From Prunus persica (Eukaryota > Streptophyta > Magnoliopsida > Rosales > Rosaceae), in contig NC_034016.1 of the NCBI RefSeq assembly GCF_000346465.2, positions 11,279,805-11,343,804 of the forward strand: a stretch of 64,000 nt of DNA, written 5' to 3'. Of the stretch, positions 10,995 to 21,255 are shown piece after piece. Made by a program: the position numbers and the translations under genes. Positions within the stretch are counted from its first letter, which is position 1. Each line of letters begins with the position of its first letter. The notes beneath the pieces are model-generated. The model was not told the DNA's origin and searched no databases. It saw nothing but the letters and a program-made list of their open reading frames with translations.

Positions 10995-11246
10995 TGTTAA
11001 CTGTGATATTAAACAGTTAGTAAATCAGGTGTGCAAGGCACGTGGGTTGTTAGTAGAATTAGTTAGACAGTTAGATTAGTTATACGGGTAAGCTTTGCAT
11101 AAACTGATATAAAGTGTAACAGTGCTGGTGAATGTGGTTAAGCAATACAGAAATCAGAATTTACAATTTTCTCTCTGTTTCTATTTCCTTCCCCTTCTTC
11201 TTCTTTAGATATCGTCTTCACTCCTCTCTGAATATGTTTGTTCACA
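10995..11246 (+). repeat. Copia 3' LTR
   Basis: Same length as the 5' LTR (252 bp), with two base differences seen by eye (in the ttct(t/c)tctg stretch and in cac(t/c)... near the 3' end). It is followed by CTCTT and the resumed SAUR coding sequence. Confidence 0.95.
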
Positions 11247-11370
11247 CTCTTTCCAAGATTTGTTAAGTCAAGCAGAAGAAGAATTTGGATACGATCATCC
11301 AATGGGTGGTATTACAATCCCCTGCAGTGAAGAAGCCTTCCTTGATCTCACCTCTCGCTTTGGTGTGTGA

Positions 11371-11999
11371 GCAGAGGCTAACTCTCATTTATGGACAATA
11401 TTCTTGACACCTGTGTGGCTGCAGCTGTATTGCCATTACTTGTATAGATCGAAAAAACCTTTGGATCCTAGTTTTCAACCAAAGCATCTTCCAGGAATTG
11501 CTATTAACTCGGGCCGAACTGAAGGAGGGGCTTGGACTGATCGTCCACGCATTGCATCCAACGATGACAAAGACCTTTCGCAATTCATTGGCTAGAACAT
11601 CAAAACTGCTTGCGAGCTGAGGATCAAAATGGCCAGCCTAGCGGATAAATCTTCACTGCCAATATTTGTCCACAATGATAGTGATTTATTTTGAATTTGA
11701 AAGATGACATGACTAGCCATTGTCAACCTCATGTACTTGGTTGCTCTGCAAGGCAAATTGAAAGGATTATTTTCGTTTAACTGAAATTCTTACAGTTCTA
11801 TTGTTCATCTTTCAATTTGTTATGATCTTCTAGCAACCAAGTAATGTAAGTAATCACCAGGCTCAGCTGACTTACACACAAGTGACTTAGGAGATGAAGT
11901 CACTTAGTAATGAAAGATAAATTTATCTTTTTATGTCAGAAATATCACAAAAGCCAATTACAATGCTCATTGCTCATTGAATTAACGTACAAAGCTCGA
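11371..11999. other. 3' flank of the disrupted SAUR
   Basis: Noncoding. It carries the cttgcgagctgaggat and tgctctgcaagg strings typical of SAUR 3' flanks in this cluster. Short ORFs on both strands at about 11389-11595 show no family motif. Confidence 0.5.
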
Positions 12000-12445
12000 T
12001 TAAAAGACGTATAAAACTACGAATAAATATTTTTCTAGTAAGAATGTGGATGGACTATTTATGCATAGGTGTGCAAGATGCAAAAATTTGCTTTCCAATA
12101 ATTGCTGAAGTGATGTTGACTTGGTCCATAACAATGTTGAGACAACCTGGATTCTCAGAGCAATCAAATACAATGGCTTGCTCATTTCCAGAGGTTCCTT
12201 GGAAGCCACGGTATGTACATATGACATTTTAAAACAAAATAATAATAATTAGAAATTAAATCAAACTAGCTCTATTTCATCGTGTGAATCTTTGTTAATA
12301 TTAATTATAAATTGTGAAAATTCACCCATTTTTTACAGTCATGTTTGCCATTACAGTAGTGTTGGTCGATGATAATAGGATTTTTAGCTGCTATCAATTT
12401 AATTTGCTCAAATGATATCTTTTTAGCATACCCAGAACCGCCCTG
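12000..12445 (-). pseudogene. Polygalacturonase (GH28) 3'-end pseudogene, copy 1
   Basis: On the minus strand, after an intron-like acceptor (tttttcag) near 12445, the segment reads GGSGYAKKISFEQIKLIAA then KNPIIIDQHYC, hallmarks of plant polygalacturonases. After a spacer with intron character comes the last exon: YRGFQGTSGNEQAIVFDCSE, then NIVMDQVNITSAI and ASC. Polygalacturonases hydrolyse homogalacturonan in the cell wall. Only the last two exons are present; the catalytic region is absent. Compared with copy 2, one base is lost before CTYRGF and about 29 bases are deleted near 12070, removing the PSVPCL-type end. Clearly nonfunctional. Confidence 0.8.
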
Positions 12446-12652
12446 AAAAATACAAAATGAGAGGTAATTTTAACAAAAATAAATTATTTGCTTTTAATTT
12501 GTATTTATTGAGGTTATAAGCCTTAGATGGCTATTGGAAAACATAAATTTTGGACTCAAGATTCATGAGAGGTAACTCTAATTGGTTAAGATATCAAGTG
12601 TCAACATCAATGTTATTATTTCACCAAATAAAATTAAGGGAGCTTTAGTTTT

Positions 12653-12837
12653 AACAGTCCTGATCTCTTGGACTACAAGGGTTCAAGAAATTTGTGGTCA
12701 CTCACCGTTGGATGTAAATTCAACGGTTCACTCACTCTTGCACTCATTTTAAAAAACTTTTTTCAACCATTGGATTAATATCCAACAGTGGGTGACCACA
12801 ATCTCTTGGACTCCTATGGTCCAAGAGATCGGGACTG
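12653..12837. mobile_element. hAT-like MITE with long terminal inverted repeats
   Basis: The left end CAGTCCTGATCTCTTGGAC is answered by an inverted right end (read on the minus strand CAGTCCCGATCTCTTGGAC). Similarity between the arms extends for about 55 bp into a TGGTCAC(T/C)CAC core. ttagtttt stands at 12645-12652 and 12838-12845, an apparent 8-bp target duplication (offset by two bases on the left). CAG ends and 8-bp duplications fit hAT MITEs. Confidence 0.7.
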
Positions 12838-12845
12838 TTAGTTTT

Positions 12846-12887
12846 CAGTCATGATCTCTTGGACTACAAGGGTTCAAGAAATTTGTG
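12846..12887. mobile_element. Partial second copy of the same MITE end
   Basis: CAGTCATGATCTCTTGGACT followed by acaagggttcaagaaatttgtg repeats the left arm of the neighbouring MITE, then switches to unrelated sequence. It is probably a truncated or nested copy. Confidence 0.55.
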
Positions 12888-13139
12888 CAGACTCGAACCT
12901 TGACCCTTAAAGGAGGAAGGATGACTCACAAACCACTACACCAAACTTGATTTTGCAATATTTATTCAGTTATACAATATTTATATAACAATCAACCATT
13001 TTTTTATTTAAAAAAAAAATCATTTCAACACTTATTCACACAAAAAATGCAACAAAAATACAATGTAGATATCAATTATGTTTAAAAAAAACGAAAACAA
13101 CTACAAAGACACAAATTGTTGATTGTTATATAATCTTAG

Positions 13140-14230
13140 AACAAGATGCAACAAACCGAATTGGAACAAGAAACCGCAACAAACGGAAACTGCAAGTGCA
13201 GTTTATGAAAAAAAAAAAAGCTCAAATGTGAAAAGAAATCAAAAAGGAAAATCCATAATCGAAGTACTAAAACTAAGTTCAAAACATGTATAAATAGATG
13301 AGCAGTTGTAATATTCCTATAGACTTGCAAAAATTATTCTCAAATTGAATTATGAAACAAGAAACTGCAGTGCAGTTTCTGATAAAAAACTGCAACAAAT
13401 GGAAACTGCAGTGCAGTTTATGACAAAACATCTGCTCAACTTTGCAAAGAAAACAAAAGGCAAAGTCATGATCAAAGTACTAAAACTAAGTTTAAAACAT
13501 ATTTAAGTCGATGAGCAGTTGTAGAATTCCCATAAACTTGGAAAAATTATTCTAAAATCGAATTATGGAATAGGAAACTGCAATGCAGTTTCTTATCAAA
13601 AACTGCAACTAACGGAAACTGCAGTTCAGTTTATATATAAAAAAAAAAACTCAAATGTGAAAAGAAACCAAAAGGCAAAGCCATGATCAAAGTACTAAAA
13701 CTAAGTTCAAAACACATACAAGTAGTAAGTAATTGTAACATTCACATAGACTTGGAAAAATTATTTATAATCGAAATATGGAACAGGAAACTGTAATGCA
13801 GTTTCTTATCAAAAATTGCAACAAACGAAAATTGCAATGCATTTTATGACAAAACATATGCTCAAATTTGCAAAGAAACCAAAAGTTAAAGCCATGATCA
13901 ATAAAACTAAGTTCAAAACACATTTAAGTCGATGAGCAGTTGAACATTCCCATAGACTCACAAAATCGAAACATGGAACAGGAAACTGCACTGCAGTTTC
14001 TGATAAAAAAACTACAACAGAAACTGCAGTGCAGTTTATGAAAAAAAAAAATGCTCAAATGTGAAAAGAAACCAAAAGGCAAAGCCATGATCAAAGTACT
14101 AAAACTAAGTTTAAAACATATTTAAGTCGATGAGCAATTGTAGCATTCCCATAGACTTGTAAAAATTATTCTAAAATCAAAATATGGAACAAGAAACTAC
14201 AGTGTTCTTATAAAAAAATTGCACTACAGT
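13140..14230. repeat. Satellite-like tandem array, about 5 copies of about 190-215 bp
   Basis: The unit contains, in order: gaaactgcagtgcagtttct, an A-rich stretch, gctcaaatgtgaaaagaaacc, aaaggcaaagccatgatcaa, agtactaaaactaagttcaaa, then gtcgatgagcagttgta and a link ending atggaacag. Anchors recur near 13360, 13574, 13786, 13980 and 14190, spacing about 194-214 bp. Each unit holds near-palindromes around CTGCAGTGCAG. Short minus-strand ORFs inside are by-products of the repeat. Confidence 0.85.
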
Positions 14231-14870
14231 TGGTGAGGTTGAAGGCCAAGGAAAGAGCAAAACTAACCACTGAGGGTCCTCATTCTTTTCCACCCCATGT
14301 GCATTATTGTATACTTCAGGAAGAAAAATAAAACAAAAAAACAAGAGAAATAGTTCATCAAAAAATGCTCGGAGAGTAGTATTGCATGGAAATCACAATC
14401 CCCAACCATCATATGTCTCCAACTCTTCTTAAAATGAATAGGCAAACCTTATGCATATTTTTCAGCAGTAGAGAAACAACATATGTAAACAATTAAATTT
14501 CACAAGAACCAGTGAAGGCCAAATAACTAGAGAATAAGCAAATGGTAATCCCAAAAATTGAATAAAGAAGATTGCGGAGGATATATTACCCAAGCCACAA
14601 AGAAATAATCTGAGCAATTGCAATCTTCAAATAAGCAGAACCAAATGGATAAACTTGCCATTTTAGATATCCAACTAAAATGCTAGTATGCCCAACCATA
14701 AAAGAAACTAATGTCGAAATAGTAATCGTACAGATACTTGTATCAATACTAGTAGTAGCATGCTATAACAAAATGATCAAAGCGTGCACTAAAAATGATA
14801 GAAAATACCATATTTATGTTGTCACTGACTCATTGTTGCAATTGAAAATACAAGCTTAACAAACACTTAC
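14231..14870. other. Spacer downstream of the NAT pseudo-exon
   Basis: No coding similarity was recognised. By orientation this is where later exons of the NAT-like gene would lie, but no NAT motif was found in any frame. Confidence 0.4.
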
Positions 14871-15105
14871 CAACAAGGGATAAGACAATCAACACGCATG
14901 CGCCCAATTCAACAGCTCTACGACTTCCCATCTTAGTGGCAGCTAGTGTGTGCACATTTTCAGTTAAACTTGTGGAGCCTATTCCAGTACCCTATACACT
15001 AGCCAAGACACTAGAAAGACCTTCTAGACCAATCCCTCGACTAAGAACACCAGGGGTTGGAGGTCTAGAAGCCACCAATAACAAAGATGAATGATAGGAG
15101 CCAAC
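14871..15105 (-). pseudogene. Nucleobase-ascorbate transporter (NAT11/12-like) pseudo-exon
   Basis: Minus strand, 235 bp, bounded by a plausible acceptor (catgtag before GTTGGC) and donor (GTTG then gtaagtg). It reads VGSYHSSLLLVASR, RPPTPGVLSRGIGLEG and STSLTENVHTLAATKMGSR to GACVLIVLSLVGK. This matches plant nucleobase-ascorbate transporters of the NAT11/12 group, membrane permeases of the xanthine/uracil family. A TAG (plus-strand 14992-14994) interrupts the exon where the family has a glycine/tryptophan stretch before GTG. No other exon was found nearby, so this is a lone dead exon, possibly moved by a transposon. Confidence 0.78.
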
Positions 15106-15450
15106 CTACATGTCATGCACAAAGCAAAGTCAGCAACCAAAGGAATCAAACAGCATTGCATGACAAATCAAATAAGCAGCTTGATGGAGCAAAGAATAAT
15201 GCCTAATGTTGTAACTAATAATTTAGTATTAGTTCAATATTTCCGTTACACAATGTAGAGGGCATTCTCAAGGAGGAATTTTCATACAGTGATGTAATTG
15301 GGATCTTTAAAGAGTATTCTATGTAATTAGACTAATACTTTTCTAAGAGGAAAATTCAGAACATGGAACAATAGTTTTTCAACTAAAAAAATAGCTAATT
15401 CCTACCAACTACATTGTTACAATTTGCAATCTCTTCAATCTCAAAAGTTC
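15106..15450. other. Spacer between NAT pseudo-exon and minisatellite
   Basis: AT-rich, no gene or repeat recognised. The truncated 3' edge of the Gypsy relic probably lies around 15395-15450, but no LTR is present. Confidence 0.4.
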
Positions 15451-15840
15451 TATGACCCGTTTGGCCTACGTCCGGAGACGTGTCATGAGTATGGCCTATT
15501 TGGCCTATGTTCGGAGACGTGTCAATGTGTGTGTGGCCTGTTTGGCCTACGTCCGGAGACGTGTCGATGTGTGTGTAGCCCGTTTGGCCTACATCCTGAG
15601 ACATGTCGACGAGATGAGAGTGACTCGTTTGGCCTACATCCTAAGACGTGTCGATGTGAGTGACCCGTTTGGCCTACGTCCGGAGATGTGTCGATGTGTT
15701 ACCGGAGACGTGTCGATGTAAGTGACCCGTTTGGCCTACGTCTGGAGACGTGTCGATGTGTGTGGCCCGTTTGGCCTACGTCTAAAGGCGTGTCGATGAA
15801 TGTGGCCCGTTTGGCTTATGTCTGATGACGTGTCGATTGC
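15451..15840. repeat. Minisatellite, about 9 copies of a 40-42 bp unit
   Basis: Unit: cccgtttggcctacgtccgg followed by agacgtgtcgatgtgtgtgg, drifting between copies; one unit (about 15690-15720) is a partial duplication. The repeat leaves open frames on both strands (for example DVGQTGHTHIDTSP on the minus strand), which are artefacts. Its position just 3' of a Tat-like gag fits the tandem repeats known near the 3' ends of Tat-type elements. Confidence 0.8.
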
Positions 15841-15959
15841 ATTTGTAAACATTCCATTGGAAAGAAAAGCTTGAACTTGCATTGATGTATGTGTGATTAC
15901 ATTGCATTATTGAACAAAAGAGATGAGTTACAAGGGTAACATTAAAAGTAACTTGTCTT

Positions 15960-18900
15960 CAATGGAGGTGAGGAAGGCCTAGCTTCCTGTTTGGAGTCGA
16001 GCTAATAGGCGAGCAGCTTCGTGGATAGTACCTCCGGCGGTGATGGGCATTCCGTTGTCTTGGAACTTCTTTCCCTTAAAAGATGATGTTGGGATCGTCT
16101 TCCATGACTGGGTAGCAGGTGACAGCTTGGGAGACCTGCGCTTGTTGCTTGCATGATCTTTCTTTTTTGCTCCTCTGTGGTCAGCTCGGGCTCTTAAAGT
16201 CGACTAGGATCGTGTTGATCCGTATGACTTTTTTCGTGGAGGTTCGTTGGCAGCTGCGTCACAATCTTTGATTTGCTAGATAGCCCCATTTGCGATGAAT
16301 TCTGTGCAATGGCCGTCTCCGACTAGTTCTTCGAGGTGCTTTTTTCAGGCGAAGCAGTCATTTGTGTAATGACCGTGCCTTTCATGGAATTCGCAGTATC
16401 TGCTAGTATCCTTCTTGGCTGGGTTTCCCTTCAAAGGCGATGGTTTCTTCAACCAAGGCATGTTCTTTACTTAGGCTAAGATCTGGTGTATGGGGATAGT
16501 GAACTTGGTATAGCTGTCGGCTACTGGAGCACCTCTTTGAGGCTGTAATCCGTGCTTACCTCCATCCTTATCTTTTATCATGTCGTTTCTTTGGCTTACC
16601 TGCTCAACCAGTTGATCGGCTTGCTTGGCAACTTTCTTTGCGGCGGTCCAATCATCGTCCCAAAGTGCATAGCGCTCTGCTGTCGCAAGGACTTCTACTA
16701 GTGTTTGGCAGGGAGAGATAGTCAGCTCGTGATACAGCTCACACTCAATTAGCAAGCCCCTCTTGAAGGCTGATGACATGATTGGTTGTCACATCCAATG
16801 ATGTTCGCCCTTTCTGCTTTGAACCTCTTGATGTAATCTCGGAGGGATTCATCGTACTTCTTTTGTAGGTTGAACAGGTGGTCAGGGTTCTTCTTGATCG
16901 TCTTGTAAGAAGTTGTTCACCCGTTTTCATGTTTACTCCTGAGGTGGAAGGGCGAAGTTCCCCACTGGCTTGGAGACCATTTGTTGGTCGACAAGTCAGC
17001 TTTCTTTGGTGTGTGAGCGTGCCACTGCTAGCAATGTAAATCCTAGCAGACTTCTTTTTAGAGTGGATAACTTGCGCCCCAAGTTACTGACTTCTAAAAT
17101 AAATGATTGTGAATTTGGGTGAGGAATATCTCCCAAGTAAGTTCTTTTCTTGCCTCAGACTGGTGAGGACTTTCATAATTTATCTCAGTATCAAATGGCT
17201 GTTTTGGCCAGAAATAATCGATAGAAGTTGGGCTGTTTTAGGCAGAACTGCCTTTTACAAAACAATAAATATGCATATCAACGCTAGGAAAGTTAAAAGA
17301 TGGCCGGAACTCCGCTTCTGCTTGGATGGAAGGCTCTGGTTTGGGCTGGACTGGACTCGCCTGGGCCGGTCCGTACTGCTTCGTGATTTCAGATGCTAGG
17401 CTGAGCTATAAATCGATACCAAAGTTTGATTTTGGCAGAGCTTTATGTTTACTTCAAGCTTCGTGAGGCTTTTGAGTGGGCAGAACTACAGCTTCTTCAG
17501 TTTGAAGGGGCAGAAGTGGCTGTTCTCGAGGGCTTGGTGGGCTAGGGTTTGCACTACGAGCGTTGTTCTGCTTGAGCAGGACTCTTCATAAGTTCGCTGA
17601 GGTCTCCACGTTTGTGAAAACTCAAACTCTGCTTGCCTTGGCTTTTGCTGAACCAAATTTGTAACGAGAGAGATCTCATTTTAGAAGACTTATTTTCTAA
17701 GTCTGAACTTTGGAATTCTGATCTAAAGCTGGTTTCTCTTGGAATCCAAGTGAGCTTTTGGTTGTTTTCTTGTTGTTGTTTTTTTTTGATTGATTGATGA
17801 ATTGAGTGTCCTTTCCTTCCTTGCCTACTTCTGCTTTTATAAGAGACCCTCTTGGGGAGGTGGTTTCTTTTTAATTTTAATAATGGGCGGTAAAAAGATC
17901 TCCTATAATGTAAAGAAAAAGGGATTTCAATCATGGCAGATAGGCTCTCAGTAGTCACCTCCTAAAGCAGTCTCTTCCCTGGTTTCCTGGGTGGCAGCTT
18001 TCTATTTCAACCAACGCCACCGTCTGTGTGGGCTTTTTATGGCGGTTGGTTTTTCTTTTGTATTTTCTGAACAGCTCCCTGTTTCCCATTCTAATTTAGA
18101 AAGTGTGATCCATGAATTCCTCGGAAGATGGTGTATTGCTCTGGAGCAAAATCTCCGAACACAGATGGATTTTGATCTTCTGTAGGCAGTGCTTCAGAGA
18201 TGTCCCTCTCATATTTTATTTTAGTTAGAATTGCTGACTTTTCAAAGCTGAGGTAGTCACGTGGGTATGTTTTTAATCCCTTGGGTTTAAACCCAACAAA
18301 AATTACGGGCTGATCCTTGAAGCCCAAATGACAGTTTGGTCTTTCTTGGGCTGGGGGCTTTGTTTTCGACATCCTGGCGTGAAGCCCAATCTGTCTGGAT
18401 CCTAATTTTGTTATCCTCAAGCTTTTTGGGCTGGGCAGGTAATTTTACCATGGGCTTGTCTTTTGAACTTTGGCGTGCCAAATTTAGGCCCAAACAGAAG
18501 TGTATTCTTTGGTGAAGACGTAAGCTAACTCCTTGAAGCTGCTGATCGACCCAGATGGCAGGGCGTGGAACCAGTCTTGGGCTGCTCCTAGCAAGGTCAT
18601 TGCAAACACCTTGCACATCAGTGCATCGTTAGCCTTGTAGAAGATCATGATACTTTTGAAGTGCTTTAGATGGCTTTCGGGATCGGAATCCCCTTTGAAA
18701 TGCGTGAATGAAGGCGTTGAGAATCTCTTTGGGGGAGCAGTCTGCTCGATCTCGGCAGTGAAAGGCGAAGAGTTTGTTTGGTCCACCTCCCTGCGTAGAG
18801 CATCTTTGAAATTTTCAACAATCTTTAAGTTACGAAGTCGGTCGTTTATGAGCTTCTCAACATCCTCCGCATGCATGGCTTGCCGATCACATTGGCGACC

Positions 18901-20073
18901 CCTCGTGATCCAAGGGGGGATGGTTGAGTTTCTCGTCGACTTGAAGAAGTTGACCTCCTCGGTTGCCCTACCTGTGAGGCAGATTGGTGGATTGAGCTTG
19001 TGAAGATTCCTCCACAAGTTGGTTCTCGAGCGGGTTAGTGAACTTCGGTCGTTGCGTTCGTCACGCAATCGTTCACAGACTCGTGCCCTCTTTGCAGATT
19101 GGTGGATCGGCTCAGAGTACGGCTTGCAGATGTATGCGTCTCGTCAGCTCGATCTCGTTCTCTCCCCTGCCAGTTTATCTCTAACTGACTAGTCTGGGAT
19201 CCCTCAAAATGCTCGCCGGTATGCTCGCATATCCTTCTCTCCTTGTCATGGGCTCCAAGGTTTTGACCTAAGTTGATTTGCCTGAGGAGCTGGCCAATTA
19301 AATTGTTTTGGTCGTCAACCCTTTTGTGTAAACTGATCAACTCGTGAGTTAAGGCTCACTTGACTGCACGGGTCGGGAATAGAGGTGTGGATCGGGCCCA
19401 ATGGCAGATGGGCTAGGGTTCCATTAGATGTGTATACATACGTCAAGTGTGGTTGCAAAGGAGGGAGTGAATGGATTTTCTCCAAGACTAGGGAATGGCC
19501 CGAGATGGCATTGAGGTGGTCACGAATGGCGGCATTGTCATGGGTGGCGGCACCGGCACCTAGGCCTTGCGGTTGCACGACGGAGGAGGCCACGAGGCTG
19601 CGTGGCTGCACTGCAGTTTCAGCAGCCACATGGCACAGCTGCTGCTGCGTTCCGGTCGCTATAGCAGTTGTTTCGAGAGGTTGTGTAGCTGCCGGAGATG
19701 GCTGGACAGCATGGGCAGCCACGAGGGGCTGCTGGAATGCTCTGGCAGCCATGGGAGGCTGTTGGAAATCTCTGGGAAGCTGTTGGAACACGCTGGCAGC
19801 CATGGGAGGCTGCTGGAACTCACTAGGAAGCTTCTGGAATGCTCTGGTAGCCATGGGAGGCTGCTGAAACTGGCCAGGGAGTTGCTGGAATGCACTGGCA
19901 GCCATGGGATGTTGCTGGATCTCGCTGGGAAGTTGCTGGAACGTGCTGGCAGCGATGGGAGATTGCTGCAAATCGCTGGCAATAGCTGTACCTCGTGGTG
20001 GCAGCGAGGCTTCGGCCGTTCCGGAGTGCACCGTCGCAGTGGTTTTGCCCCTAAGGCGTTTGCGTCCAACCAT
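15960..20073 (-). pseudogene. Gypsy Tat-like gag, frameshifted and interrupted by a solo LTR
   Basis: Starts near 20073 (MVGRKRLRGK). Residues about 35-115 are a Gln/Pro-rich repeat of about 22 residues (FQQLPSEFQQPPMAA type, about five copies). After frameshifts near 19330 and 19060 come LISLHKRVDDQNNLIGQLLR and the retrotrans_gag core FKGDSDPESHLKHFKSIMIF, AAQDWFHALPSGSI, SFKELAYVFTKEYTS. A 1583-bp LTR then intervenes. The gag resumes at 16913: YKTIKKNPDHLFNLQKKYDE, and after another frameshift AFKRGLLIECELYHELTISP and ATAERYALWDDD. A CEFHERHGHYTNDC knuckle lies near 16390-16340 followed by an in-frame stop; NGMPITAGGTIHEAARLLA ends the trace near 15980. Gag forms the particle core; this copy cannot. 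Confidence 0.8.
16914..18496 (-). mobile_element. Nested solo LTR, 1583 bp, inside the gag relic
   Basis: The block starts TGTTCACCC and ends GGCCCAAACA on the plus strand and is flanked by GAAGT at 16909-16913 and 18497-18501. The gag reading (TKEYTS / SYKTIKKNP) continues across it. TG...CA ends, inverted TGTT/AACA termini and a 5-bp duplication define an LTR-retrotransposon footprint, and no internal domain or second LTR was seen, so it is a solo LTR left by recombination. On the minus strand a TTATAAAAGC box (about 17836-17844) precedes a leader-like sequence, giving the orientation. Confidence 0.8.
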
Positions 20074-20160
20074 GGTTGTTCGGAAGGCTTTGGTGGATTG
20101 AAAAAATAGGTTTGGATCACGCTTTGAGTATATCTCGTGCTCTCAATGAAAGCACCAATT

Positions 20161-20696
20161 TGTGGGAGCAAATTTCCCCACGAGAATATTCGGTTCGAAA
20201 GATTCCCCTTTCTTTTTCGCCGCCTCTTTCTCCCTGCAAAATAGAACAAATAAGAGGACCACACCTGGGGGGTGTTGGCCAAAGGCCCTCCTATGCCTAA
20301 ATTAGTTCAAGTATTTGTAAGAAAAACACTAACTAACTAGGGTACGGAGATGTGTTTAAGGTATAAACCGGGCGGGCGGAGCCTTATGTAAAAGAGAGAG
20401 AGAAAGGAGGTGGCTAGGGTTTGAGACGAATTTTCTGCAGAGTTTTTAGTAGAGATTTCAGATGTACCTCAACCCTTGTGTGTGGTCATGCTTTTATAGA
20501 GCCTCGTAGGGTTAGGGTTTGGAGAAAAATAATCCTTGTTGGGAAATGAATTATTTTTCTGATTTTAGGAGATTTAAATCAATTAGGGATTTAATGCGAA
20601 TTAAATCCCTAGTCAAGGCAAGAATCCCCAAATCAAATAATCCACAAATAGAAAGAAATATTTGACCTAGGGTTTGCTTAAAATTAGGTTCCCACA
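20161..20696 (-). repeat. LTR of the Tat-like Gypsy relic (536 bp)
   Basis: Minus-strand ends are TGTGGGAACC and GCTCCCACA (inverted TGTGGGA/TCCCACA). It is directly followed on that strand by aattggtgctttcattgag, the usual primer region of such elements. Its right border coincides with the start of the duplicated polygalacturonase fragment. Confidence 0.75.
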
Positions 20697-20754
20697 CAAA
20701 GCTCGATCAAAAGACGTATAAAACTATGAATAAATACTTTTCTAGTAAGAATGT

Positions 20755-21195
20755 GGATGGACTATTTATGCATAGATGTGTTGTTTTGTAGACAAGGGAC
20801 GCTAGGAATGGTTGCAAGATGCAAAAATTTGCTTTCCAATAATTGCTGAAGTGATGTTGACTTGGTCCATAACAATGTTGAGGCAACTTGGTTTCTCAGA
20901 GCAATCAAATACAAGGGCTTGCTCATTTCCAGAAGTTCCTTGGAAGCCACGGTATGTCACATATGACATTTTAAAACAAAATACTAATAATTAGAAATTA
21001 AATCAAACTAGCTCTATTTCATTGTGTAAATCTTTGTTGATATTAATTATAAATTGTGAAAATTCACCCATTTTTTATAGTCATGTTTGCCACTACAGTA
21101 ATGTTGGTCGATGATAATAGGATTTTTAGCTGCTATCAATTTAATTTGCTCAAATGATATCTTTCTAGCATATCCAGAACTACTCTGAAAAATAC
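20755..21195 (-). pseudogene. Polygalacturonase (GH28) 3'-end pseudogene, copy 2
   Basis: Paralogue of copy 1. The minus strand reads SSSGYARKISFEQIKLIAA, KNPIIIDQHYC, then after spacer KMSYVTYRGFQGTSGNEQA, DQVNITSAIIGKQIFASC and, one frame over, PSVPCL, the usual polygalacturonase end. A TAG falls after ASCNHS. GGSG has become SSSG at the exon start. It retains about 29 bp deleted in copy 1 and one base missing there, so each copy preserves ancestral sequence the other lost. Homology with copy 1 starts at caaagctcg (20697 and about 11993). Confidence 0.8.
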
Positions 21196-21255
21196 AAAAT
21201 GAGAGGTAGTTTAACAAAAATGAATTATTTGCTTTTAATTTGTATTTATTGAGGT

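Larger units (their letters stand above)
6089..11246 (+). mobile_element. Copia LTR retrotransposon, 5158 bp, young, inserted in a SAUR
   Basis: Complete element: 252-bp LTRs (6089-6340 and 10995-11246) beginning TG and ending CA, target duplication CTCTT, an initiator-Met tRNA primer site TGGTATCAGAGC directly after the 5' LTR, and a polypurine stretch before the 3' LTR. The internal domain order is gag, protease, integrase, reverse transcriptase, RNase H, which defines Copia. Length and short LTRs fit an Ale/Retrofit-type lineage (inference). By eye the two LTRs differ at two positions, both T/C, so insertion was recent. The coding region carries one frameshift and one amber stop, so this copy is not autonomous unless complemented. 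Confidence 0.96.
5935..11370 (+). pseudogene. SAUR gene split by a Copia retrotransposon
   Basis: The 5' part starts at ATG 5935 ([13 protein letters not shown]) and runs through [20 protein letters not shown] to SYLNQSS, where a Copia LTR begins at 6089. The 3' part resumes after the element at 11252 and ends at TGA 11368-11370 ([18 protein letters not shown], then the [14 protein letters not shown] tail). The 5-bp repeat CTCTT at 6084-6088 and 11247-11251 is the target-site duplication; both halves are otherwise open and in frame with each other across a single CTCTT, so the insertion is the only visible lesion. As it stands, translation would read about five LTR-encoded codons and stop at 6114, giving a SAUR without its C-terminal third. 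Confidence 0.92.
15451..20696 (-). mobile_element. Non-autonomous Tat-like Gypsy relic (5' LTR, gag, no pol), minus strand
   Basis: On the minus strand: LTR 20696-20161 (TGTGGG...CCCACA), a primer region ttggtgctttcattgagagc right after it, a long gag-type coding stretch, and a 3' tandem array. No protease, RT or integrase motif is present and no 3' LTR was found, so the element is a gag-only derivative truncated at its 3' side. The LTR terminus (ggccttTGGCCAACACC... on the minus strand) resembles the LTR of the Tat-type element at 56416, supporting a shared lineage. The right end abuts the second polygalacturonase fragment exactly at caaagctcg. Confidence 0.75.

Noticed and set aside
12880..12960. 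tRNA- or SINE-like string gactcgaaccttgaccctta
   Set aside because: Only a weak B-box resemblance; no A box, no cloverleaf, no poly-A tail or duplication.
15395..15721. Repetitive small proteins on both strands
   Set aside because: Explained by a 40-42 bp minisatellite with no start or promoter context.
19385..20109. Plus-strand frames of 160-180 codons opposite the Gypsy gag
   Set aside because: Shadow of the Gln/Pro-rich gag repeat; W/C/G-rich translation with no domain.
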